Source: Hydrogenophaga sp. (GTDB lineage Bacteria; Pseudomonadota; Gammaproteobacteria; Burkholderiales; Burkholderiaceae_C). From it: a DNA stretch of 64,000 nt. The DNA is taken from NCBI GenBank assembly GCA_030682835.1, contig JAUXNG010000063.1:44094-108093 (forward strand), read 5' to 3'. The position numbers and the translations under genes were made by a program. The notes under the pieces were generated by a model. That model was not told the origin of the DNA. It saw only the letters and a program-made list of their open reading frames with translations, and ran no database searches. The first letter of the stretch is position 1. Each line of letters begins with the position of its first letter. Below are positions 56,354 to 64,000 of this stretch, one piece after another.

Positions 56354-56581
56354 GGGGACGACTCCGGTGTGGTTGAGGACTCGACAAGGCCATGCAATTT
56401 GCAGGCCACGCGGCGGCAGGTCCAGCAGGTGCGCCGGCTCTGGGGCGTCTGGCACTCTACCTGTGGCGTCGCAAAGTGTGCTTGGTGTTTTCCCTGTATG
56501 TCAATAATTTGGTGGCAAATCGTCATTGAAATACATAAACTGGCGCCAGGCTTTCACCCCGCTTCACTGTCTGGAACCGCC

Positions 56582-57151
56582 ATGGCCCGTGCCTCTCCTC
56601 GTTCTTCTGCCCGCACCAGTTCCCCCGCCAAAGCCGCCGCGGCACCGGCTGGCCAGCCTATCGTGTCCTCGGCCCACCTCGTGTCGCCGCACAGCGCCGA
56701 GATGAGCGAGTTCGAGTTCGGCCTGATCGTGGCGGGCAATGCCTTCCACCGCTGGGTGACGCACTGCATGAGCGCGGCCGGTCTGAAAGACCTCACCGCA
56801 CTGGACGTGCTGGTGCTGCACCACGTGTCGCACCGGGCGCGGGACAAGCGCCTGTCCGACATTGCCTTCATCATGAACGTGGAAGACACCCACCTCATCA
56901 ATTACGCGCTGAAGAAGCTGCAGGCGCTCGGGGTGGTGGAGTCGAGCAAGAACGGCAAGGAAGTGACCTACGGGCCCACCGAGGCGGGCAAGGCCTTTGT
57001 GGCGCGCTACCGCGAAATCCGCGAGTCGTGCCTGATCCACGCGCTGCGGGCTGACGACGCGCTGAACCACGACATAGGAGAGCTCGCGCGGCTGTTGCGC
57101 GTGCTCTCCGGCATCTACGACCAGGCCGCGCGCTCGGCGGCCTCGCTGTGA
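56582..57151 (+). CDS. MarR-like winged-helix regulator
   Basis: LTALDVLVLHHVSHRARDKRLSDIAFIMNVEDTHLINYALKKLQALGVVE. Confidence 0.8.
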   Translation: MARASPRSSARTSSPAKAAAAPAGQPIVSSAHLVSPHSAEMSEFEFGLIVAGNAFHRWVTHCMSAAGLKDLTALDVLVLHHVSHRARDKRLSDIAFIMNVEDTHLINYALKKLQALGVVESSKNGKEVTYGPTEAGKAFVARYREIRESCLIHALRADDALNHDIGELARLLRVLSGIYDQAARSAASL

Positions 57152-57210
57152 GTGCGGCGAGGCTCAGAGGTGTTTCCCGGGTTTCCCTTATCTGATCTGG
57201 AGTGGATGAC

Positions 57211-60200
57211 ATGAGCGCAATCGCAGACAACCGCTGGCAGTTCTGGATCGACCGGGGCGGCACCTTCACCGACATCGTGGCCCGGCGGCCCGACGGCTCG
57301 CTGCTCACGCACAAACTGCTGTCGGAGAACCCCGAGCAATACGCCGACGCGGCGGTGGCCGGCATCCGCAACCTGCTGGGCTTGCAGGCGAGCGAGCCGA
57401 TCACGCCCGAGCGCGTGGCTTGCGTGAAGATGGGCACCACCGTGGCCACCAACGCGCTGCTGGAGCGCAAGGGCGAGCCCACGCTGCTGGTCACCACGCA
57501 AGGATTCCGTGATGCCCTGCGCATCGCCTACCAGAACCGACCGCGCCTGTTCGACCGGCACATCGTGCTGCCCGAGTTGCTCTACGAGCGCGTGATCGAG
57601 GCGCAGGAGCGCATGGGCGCGCACGGCGACACCGTGCAGGCACTGGACGAAGCGCACCTGCGCGAGCGCCTGTGGGCCGCCTTCGACGCCGGCCTGCGCA
57701 GCGTGGCCATCGTTTTTCTGCACGGCTACCGCTACACCGCACACGAACAGGCCGCCGCGCGGCTGGCGCGCGAGGCCGGCTTCACGCAGGTGAGCACGTC
57801 GCACGGCACCAGCCCCATGATGAAGTTCGTCAGCCGCGGCGACACCACCGTGGTGGATGCCTACCTCTCGCCCATCCTGCGGCGCTACGTGGAGCAGGTC
57901 GGGGCCGAGATGCCCGGTGTGCCGCTGTTCTTCATGCAGTCCTCGGGCGGCCTCACCGACGCGCACGCCTTCCAGGGCAAGGACGCCATCCTCTCCGGCC
58001 CGGCCGGCGGCATCGTCGGCATGGCGCGCACTGCGGAGCTGGCCTTTGCTGAAGAGGCGTCATCGGCCGGCACTGTAAAGGTGATCGGCTTTGACATGGG
58101 GGGCACGTCCACCGACGTGTCGCACTACGCGGGCGAGTTCGAGCGCGAGTTCGAGACGCAGGTGGCCGGCGTGCGCATGCGCGCCCCCATGATGAGCATC
58201 CACACCGTGGCGGCGGGCGGGGGCTCCATCCTCTCTTTCGATGGTTCGCGCTTTCGCGTCGGCCCGCAGAGCGCGGGCGCCAACCCCGGGCCGGCCAGCT
58301 ACCGGCGCGGCGGCCCGCTGGCCGTGACCGACGCGAACGTGATGCTCGGCAAGATCCAGCCGCGGCATTTTCCCCAGGTGTTCGGCCCCGCGGCCAACGA
58401 GGCGCTCAGCCACGCGGCAGCGGCCGAACAGTTCGACGCGCTGGCCCGCGAGACCGGGCGCAGCGCCGAAGACGTGGCCGAGGGTTTCATTCAGATCGCG
58501 GTCCAGCAGATGGCCAACGCCATCAAGAAGATTTCCGTGGCCCGCGGCTACGACGTGACGCGCTACACGCTGCAGTGCTTCGGCGGTGCGGGCGGCCAGC
58601 ACGCCTGCCTGGTGGCCGACGCGCTGGGCATGACCCGGGTGCTGGTGCACCCGCTGGCCGGCGTGCTCAGTGCCTACGGCATGGGGCTGGCCGACCAGAA
58701 CGTGATCCGCGAGCAATCGGTCGAGCTGCCGCTGGAAGCCGCGTCCTTGTCGGCCATTGCGCAGGCGCTCGACGCGCTGGCCGAGGCGGCGAAGGGCGAA
58801 CTGCAGCGCCAGCCCCTCGGCGCGGGCACCCCCGCTGTGCACCGGCGCGTGCATGTGCGCTACGAGGGCAGCGACGCCTCGCTGGTGGTGGCCGACGGCG
58901 ACCTTGAGCAAATCACCGCTGGTTTTGAAGCCGCCTACCGCCAGCGCTTCGCCTTCCTCATGCAGGGCAAGCGCCTGATCGTGGAAGCGGTGTCGGTGGA
59001 GGCGGTGGTGCCCGGAGACGCACCCGCCGAGCCGCGGCAGGCGATCCACGAGCCGCGCGAGGTGCCCCGCCGCGAAACGGTGCGCGTGTACACCGGTGGT
59101 CGGTGGCACGACGCGGCGCTGGTGGTGCGCGATGACATGCGCGCCGGCGATGTGCTGGCCGGCCCGGCCATCATTGCCGAGAAGAACGCCACCACCGTGC
59201 TGGAGCCCGGCTGGGAAGCGCGCCTGACCGCGCTGGACCACCTGGTGCTGGAGCGGCGCACCGCGCGCACGCTGAGCTACGCCGCCGGCACCACCGCCGA
59301 CCCCGTGCTGCTGGAGGTGTTCAACAACCTCTTCATGAACATCGCCGAGCAGATGGGCCTGCAGCTGCAGAACACCGCCTATTCGGTGAACATCAAGGAG
59401 CGGCTGGACTTCAGCTGCGCCCTGTTCGACGCGGCCGGCAACCTGATCGCCAATGCGCCCCACATGCCGGTTCACCTGGGCAGCATGGGCGAGAGCATCA
59501 AGACCGTGATCCGTGAGAACGCCGGGCGCATGGCGCCGGGCGACGTGTTCGTGCTGAACGATCCGTACCACGGGGGCACCCACCTGCCCGACATCACCGT
59601 CATCACGCCGGTGTACCTGTCGGGTGATGCCGAGCCCACCTTCTACGTGGGCTCGCGCGGCCACCACGCCGATGTGGGCGGCACCACGCCGGGCTCCATG
59701 CCGCCGTTTTCCACGCGCATCGAAGAGGAGGGCGTGCAGATCGACAATGTGAAGCTGGTGGACCGCGGTGTGCTGCGCGAGGCCGATATGCTCGCGCTGC
59801 TGGGCAGCGGCGCCCATCCATCGCGCAACCCGGCGCAGAACATGGCCGACCTGAAAGCCCAGATCGCGGCGAACCAGAAGGGCGCGCAGGAGCTGCACAA
59901 GATGGTGCAGCAGTTCGGGCTGGACGTGGTGCAGGCCTACATGGGCCATGTGCAGGACAACGCCGAGGAATCGGTGCGCCGCGCCATCACCCGCCTCGGC
60001 ACGCGCCTGAAAGATGGGCGTTTCACCTTGCCGCTGGACAACGGGGCACAGATCCAGGTGGCCGTGCAGATCAACGCCGCCGAGCGCAGCGCACGCATCG
60101 ACTTCAGCGGCACCTCGGCGCAGCTGGCGAACAACTTCAACGCACCCACCGCGGTGTGCATGGCGGCTGTGCTCTATGTGTTCCGATCGCTGGTGGACGA

Positions 60201-60876
60201 CGACATTCCGCTCAACGCGGGCTGCCTTAAACCCATCGAGGTCATCATCCCGGCGGGTTCGATGCTCAACCCGCTCCCGCCCGCTTCGGTGGTCGCTGGC
60301 AACGTCGAGACGTCGACCTGCATCACCAACGCCCTGTTTGGCGCGCTGGGCGTCATGGCCGGTTCGCAGCCGACCATGAACAACTTCACCTTTGGTGACG
60401 CCCGCCGCCAGTACTACGAAACCATCTCGGGCGGCAGTGGCGCCGGTGGCCTGTTCGACGACAGCGGCACGCAGGTCGGCGGCTTCTCGGGCACCAGTGT
60501 GGTCCAGACGCACATGACGAACTCGCGGCTCACCGACCCTGAGGTGCTGGAGTTCCGGTTTCCGGTGCGCCTGCTGGGCTACGCCATCCGCAAGGGGTCA
60601 GGCGGGGCAGGGCAGTGGCGCGGGGGCGAAGGTGGTGTGCGGCGCATCCAGTTTCTGGAGCCCATGACCGCCAGCATTTTGTCCAACGGCCGTGTGTACC
60701 CGGCCTTCGGTATGGCGGGCGGCGAAGCTGGTCAACCCGGCATCAACCGCGTGCAGCGCGCTGACGGCCGCCTGGAAGAAGTGGCGCACATTGGTCAGGT
60801 CGAGATGGAGCCGGGTGATGTGTTTGAGATCCACACCCCGGGCGGCGGTGGATTTGGAACGCCGCCCAGGCATTGA
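57211..60876 (+). CDS. Fused hydantoinase A/B (5-oxoprolinase-type)
   Basis: WIDRGGTFTDIVARRPDG; GFDMGGTSTDVS; NDPYHGGTHLPDITVI; GGGGFGTP C-terminus. Confidence 0.92.
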   Translation: MSAIADNRWQFWIDRGGTFTDIVARRPDGSLLTHKLLSENPEQYADAAVAGIRNLLGLQASEPITPERVACVKMGTTVATNALLERKGEPTLLVTTQGFRDALRIAYQNRPRLFDRHIVLPELLYERVIEAQERMGAHGDTVQALDEAHLRERLWAAFDAGLRSVAIVFLHGYRYTAHEQAAARLAREAGFTQVSTSHGTSPMMKFVSRGDTTVVDAYLSPILRRYVEQVGAEMPGVPLFFMQSSGGLTDAHAFQGKDAILSGPAGGIVGMARTAELAFAEEASSAGTVKVIGFDMGGTSTDVSHYAGEFEREFETQVAGVRMRAPMMSIHTVAAGGGSILSFDGSRFRVGPQSAGANPGPASYRRGGPLAVTDANVMLGKIQPRHFPQVFGPAANEALSHAAAAEQFDALARETGRSAEDVAEGFIQIAVQQMANAIKKISVARGYDVTRYTLQCFGGAGGQHACLVADALGMTRVLVHPLAGVLSAYGMGLADQNVIREQSVELPLEAASLSAIAQALDALAEAAKGELQRQPLGAGTPAVHRRVHVRYEGSDASLVVADGDLEQITAGFEAAYRQRFAFLMQGKRLIVEAVSVEAVVPGDAPAEPRQAIHEPREVPRRETVRVYTGGRWHDAALVVRDDMRAGDVLAGPAIIAEKNATTVLEPGWEARLTALDHLVLERRTARTLSYAAGTTADPVLLEVFNNLFMNIAEQMGLQLQNTAYSVNIKERLDFSCALFDAAGNLIANAPHMPVHLGSMGESIKTVIRENAGRMAPGDVFVLNDPYHGGTHLPDITVITPVYLSGDAEPTFYVGSRGHHADVGGTTPGSMPPFSTRIEEEGVQIDNVKLVDRGVLREADMLALLGSGAHPSRNPAQNMADLKAQIAANQKGAQELHKMVQQFGLDVVQAYMGHVQDNAEESVRRAITRLGTRLKDGRFTLPLDNGAQIQVAVQINAAERSARIDFSGTSAQLANNFNAPTAVCMAAVLYVFRSLVDDDIPLNAGCLKPIEVIIPAGSMLNPLPPASVVAGNVETSTCITNALFGALGVMAGSQPTMNNFTFGDARRQYYETISGGSGAGGLFDDSGTQVGGFSGTSVVQTHMTNSRLTDPEVLEFRFPVRLLGYAIRKGSGGAGQWRGGEGGVRRIQFLEPMTASILSNGRVYPAFGMAGGEAGQPGINRVQRADGRLEEVAHIGQVEMEPGDVFEIHTPGGGGFGTPPRH

Positions 60877-60987
60877 CCGGGTCGACGTACACGCCCGGAC
60901 CCCGAACACCGCGGAACCGGCTAGTCTGGTTAAGGGGGTTGCCCCTTCAGTGGAGGGCGACGCGCCGCTGGCACGACGCGGGGGGCG

Positions 60988-62133
60988 TCACAACTCCTCG
61001 ACGCGGCGGGCCGGGTAGCTGTCCCAGCTCTGGCAGCCGGGGCAGTGCCAGAAGTGCTGTCGTGCCTCGAAGCCGCAGGCGGCGCAGCGGTAGCGCCTGA
61101 GCGGCGCACTGGCCTGTTCCAGCGCGGCCTGCACCCGTGGCTGGGCTTGCGGGTCGGACAGGCGCTCACCCGCCAGCCATTGGGTGGCGATCACCAGCGA
61201 GCCTTCGGCCTGCAGGTGGTTCAGGTAGCGTGTGCGCGCTTCATCGGGGCCCTTGCTCAGCGTGGCCAGCGCCTCGGTCACGTCCAGCGAGGGCGCGCGG
61301 GCATGGCAGGCCTCCAGCACGGCCACCGCTTCGGGCACGCGTCCAGTCTGCTGAGCCAGGTCGGCCAGCGAACGCGCAGCCAGCGGCAGGCTCTGGGGCG
61401 CCTGCGCGATCAGTTTCAGCAGCGCCTCGAAGGCGCCCGGGGCGTCTCCTGCCTGCGCCCTCAGCGCGGAGAGCGCCATCCAGCCACGTCCCAGCTGCGG
61501 GGCCTTGTGCACAGCACGATCCAGCAGCTGCTGCGCCTGTGCCGTGTCGCCGACCCGCAGTGCCTGTTCTGCTTCTTCGCACAGGTAGTGCGCCAGCCGG
61601 GTGGTGAAGCTGCCCTGTTCGGCGGCCTCCAGCTGCTCGGCCACGCGCTGCGCCTGCGGCCAATCGCGTGAGCGTTCGTAGATCGCCAGCAGGGCCAGCA
61701 TGGCTTCGGCCTCGAAGGCCGAGCCCTGGAGCTTGTGCAGCGCCGCTTCGGCACGGTCGAGCAGGCCGGCCTTCAGAAAGTCCAGCGCCAGCGCGTGCTG
61801 CGCGCGGTCGCGGTCCTTGCGGCTGATGTCGGCCCGCGCCAGCAGATGTTCGTGCACGCGCACGGCCCGGTCGTAATCACCGCGGCGGCGAAACAGATTG
61901 CCCAGTGCAAAGTGCAGCTCGGCGGTGTCAGGGTCGCCCTGCACCGCCTCGATGAAGGCGTCGATGGCCTGGTCTTGCTGCTCGTTGAGCAGGTGGTTCA
62001 GGCCGCGGAAGTAGGCCTTGGGGGCGCGCCGGCCTTCGATGCGCCACTGGCGCAGGTCCAGGCGCGAGGCCACCCAGCCGAGCGCAAACGCCAGCGGCAG
62101 ACCCCAGAGCAGCCAGGTGAAATCAAAGTCCAT
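60988..62133 (-). CDS. lapB: LPS assembly TPR protein LapB
   Basis: N-terminal TM, TPRs, C-terminal rubredoxin-like CAACGF...CPGCQSWDSYP. Confidence 0.93.
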   Translation of the reverse strand: MDFDFTWLLWGLPLAFALGWVASRLDLRQWRIEGRRAPKAYFRGLNHLLNEQQDQAIDAFIEAVQGDPDTAELHFALGNLFRRRGDYDRAVRVHEHLLARADISRKDRDRAQHALALDFLKAGLLDRAEAALHKLQGSAFEAEAMLALLAIYERSRDWPQAQRVAEQLEAAEQGSFTTRLAHYLCEEAEQALRVGDTAQAQQLLDRAVHKAPQLGRGWMALSALRAQAGDAPGAFEALLKLIAQAPQSLPLAARSLADLAQQTGRVPEAVAVLEACHARAPSLDVTEALATLSKGPDEARTRYLNHLQAEGSLVIATQWLAGERLSDPQAQPRVQAALEQASAPLRRYRCAACGFEARQHFWHCPGCQSWDSYPARRVEEL

Positions 62134-62431
62134 GGCGGGGGTCGTCGGCGCGTGGCATCAGCGTGGTGTCGGTCTCGAAAGAAGTGCTGTGCTCCGCCGC
62201 CGCATCGGCACGGCGGCTGCGCAGCTTCTTCGCGCGCAGCCACAGCGGCAGCATCACGGCCACGCCCAGGAAAACCCCGAGCACCAGCGCCATCAGCAAA
62301 ACCAGCACCAGAGGCGCCTCCCAGCGAGCGCCAAAGAACAGGTGCAGCGTGACAGGTGCCTGGTTGTTCAGCGCGAAGGCGAACAGCACAAAAAAAATGG
62401 CTGCATTGAGCAGCCACATCAGGTATTTCAA
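62123..62431 (-). CDS. lapA: LapA-domain membrane protein
   Basis: Two TM helices, located between ihfB and lapB. Confidence 0.85.
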   Translation of the reverse strand: MKYLMWLLNAAIFFVLFAFALNNQAPVTLHLFFGARWEAPLVLVLLMALVLGVFLGVAVMLPLWLRAKKLRSRRADAAAEHSTSFETDTTLMPRADDPRHGL

Positions 62432-62464
62432 ATCATCCCCTCTGTGGAGGGACGATTGTAGCGA

Positions 62465-62785
62465 TCAGGTCGCTTTTCCGGGCTCACGCCCCAGTATCTC
62501 GGCGGTCTTGGCGTCCACCTGTTCGCGCAGGGCTTTGCCCGGCTTGAAATGGGGAACCCGCTTTTCAGGAATCATGACGCTCTCGCCCGAACGCGGGTTG
62601 CGTCCGATGCGGGGCGAGCGGCGATTGACGGAAAAACTGCCAAAGCCCCGGATCTCGATCCGATGTCCCTTGACCAAGGCATCGCCCATGGCGTCGAGGA
62701 TCGTCTTGACGGCGAACTCCGCGTCGCGGTGGGTGAGCTGGGCAAATCGGCCGGCAAGGGCTTCAACAAGGTCGCTTCGGGTCAT
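62465..62785 (-). CDS. ihfB: Integration host factor beta subunit
   Basis: [37 protein letters not shown]. Confidence 0.96.
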   Translation of the reverse strand: MTRSDLVEALAGRFAQLTHRDAEFAVKTILDAMGDALVKGHRIEIRGFGSFSVNRRSPRIGRNPRSGESVMIPEKRVPHFKPGKALREQVDAKTAEILGREPGKAT

Positions 62786-62822
62786 GTCGGGGATTCACTC
62801 GATCAGTCGGTCGGGCTGCACC

Positions 62823-62851
62823 GGGCCGGCAACCCGAAGGATGGCCGGCCC
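62823..62851. other. Hairpin GGGCCGGC-N13-GCCGGCCC between rpsA and ihfB
   Basis: 8-bp perfect stem; no U tract on the minus strand. Confidence 0.5.
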
Positions 62852-62864
62852 GTGTTCAGTCGGC

Positions 62865-64000
62865 TCAGTTGTTGTTGTCGAGCTTGGCGCGCAGCAGGGC
62901 ACCCAGGCTGGTGGTGCCGGCGTTTTCACGCGAAGACTGCTGGCTCAGCGAAGCCATGGCTTCGTTCTGGTCAGCCATGTCCTTGGCCTTGATCGACAGC
63001 TGGATGTTGCGGGTCTTGCGGTCGATGTTCACCACCACGGTGGTGACTTCGTCGCCTTCTTTCAGCACGTTGCGCGCGTCTTCCACGCGGTCACGGCTGA
63101 TCTCAGAAGCGCGCAGGTAACCCAGCACGTCTTCACCCAGGTCGATCTCGGCGCCCTTGGCGTCCACCGTCTTGACCTTGCCGGTCACGACGGAACCCTT
63201 GTCATTCACCGACACGAAGGTGGTGAACGGGTCGCCGTCGAGCTGCTTGATGCCCAGGGAGATGCGCTCGCGCTCCACGTCGATGGCGAGCACGATGGCT
63301 TCCACTTCCTGGCCCTTCTTGAAGTTGCGCACAGCAGCTTCGCCGGTCTCGTTCCAGGACAGGTCGGACAGGTGCACCAGGCCGTCGATACCGGCAGCCA
63401 GGCCCACAAACACGCCGAAGTCGGTGATCGACTTGATCGGACCCTTGACGCGGTCGCCACGCTTGGTCTGCTCGGCGAACTCGTGCCAGGGGTTGGCGCG
63501 GCACTGCTTCATGCCCAGGGAAATACGGCGCTTGTCTTCGTCGATGTCGAGGACCATGACCTCGACTTCGTCGCCCAGCGACACCAGCTTGGAAGGAGCC
63601 ACGTTCTTGTTGGTCCAGTCCATTTCGGACACGTGCACCAGACCTTCGATGCCTGGCTCCAGTTCAACAAATGCGCCGTAATCGGCGATGTTGGTGATCT
63701 TGCCGAACATGCGGGTGCTCTGCGGGTAGCGGCGCGAAACGCCCATCCACGGGTCATCGCCCATCTGCTTCAGACCCAGCGAGACGCGGTGCTTCTCGGT
63801 GTCGAACTTCAGGATCTTGGCGGTGATTTCCTGGCCAGCCGTCACCACTTCGCTTGGGTGACGGACACGGCGCCAGGCCATGTCGGTGATGTGCAGCAGG
63901 CCGTCGATACCGCCCAGGTCCACGAACGCACCGTATTCGGTGATGTTCTTGACCACGCCGTGAACGATGGCGCCTTCTTTCAGCGTGTCCATCAGCTTGG
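62865..64000 (-). CDS. rpsA: 30S ribosomal protein S1 (5' end truncated by window)
   Basis: Repeated S1 domains ([42 protein letters not shown]). Confidence 0.97.
   Translation of the reverse strand, partial: KLMDTLKEGAIVHGVVKNITEYGAFVDLGGIDGLLHITDMAWRRVRHPSEVVTAGQEITAKILKFDTEKHRVSLGLKQMGDDPWMGVSRRYPQSTRMFGKITNIADYGAFVELEPGIEGLVHVSEMDWTNKNVAPSKLVSLGDEVEVMVLDIDEDKRRISLGMKQCRANPWHEFAEQTKRGDRVKGPIKSITDFGVFVGLAAGIDGLVHLSDLSWNETGEAAVRNFKKGQEVEAIVLAIDVERERISLGIKQLDGDPFTTFVSVNDKGSVVTGKVKTVDAKGAEIDLGEDVLGYLRASEISRDRVEDARNVLKEGDEVTTVVVNIDRKTRNIQLSIKAKDMADQNEAMASLSQQSSRENAGTTSLGALLRAKLDNNN

Noticed and set aside
58060-60513. 817-aa minus-strand ORF
   Set aside because: Antisense to the hydantoinase A/B gene, which has clear family motifs; the ORF is His/Arg-rich shadow sequence.
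1-64000. CRISPR arrays, tRNA/rRNA genes, prophage or transposase genes, lanmodulin-like EF-hand protein
   Set aside because: None recognised by reading the sequence and ORF track; a tRNAscan/HMM search would be needed to exclude small cases.

Overview
GC-rich chromosomal window, probably from a Burkholderiales/Comamonadaceae-type betaproteobacterium (inferred from gene content; Hydrogenophaga-like). About 55 genes, with no rRNA, tRNA, CRISPR array or transposase recognised. Left to right: a tungstate ABC importer (tupBCA); LysR plus class II aldolase; a secreted DsrE-like protein; an ExaC-type aldehyde dehydrogenase; a large PQQ-dependent alcohol oxidation island (TonB receptor, PQQ-associated ABC system, YVTN propeller, SoxYZ-like carrier, two quinoprotein-relay metallohydrolases, a quinoprotein alcohol dehydrogenase with the lanthanide-type DYD motif, cytochromes, pqqABCDE, a sigma54 activator, PedF, a XoxJ/MxaJ-like binding protein); a tungsten aldehyde:ferredoxin oxidoreductase operon (Fe-S, W-subunit, FAD subunit, MoaD-like); SQR-like flavoprotein; NsrR; ApbE plus a complete nos (N2O reductase) cluster; crcB; rdgC; a TRAP transporter with a fused hydantoinase/oxoprolinase; lapAB, ihfB and rpsA (truncated at the window edge). 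Main discoveries proposed: (1) a 'rare-metal' locus joining a predicted lanthanide-dependent alcohol dehydrogenase to tungstate uptake and a W-dependent aldehyde oxidoreductase; (2) a set of GG-N10-GC sigma54 promoters in front of the alcohol-oxidation units; (3) a pqqABCDE operon extended by translationally coupled ExbB/ExbD-like, membrane and lipoprotein genes of unknown function; (4) a dispersed C5/G5 hairpin repeat that starts right at stop codons and seems to supply the N-termini of downstream exported proteins; (5) a nos promoter with a perfect FNR box and a strong NsrR-like operator. All homology calls come from reading the translations; no database search was run.
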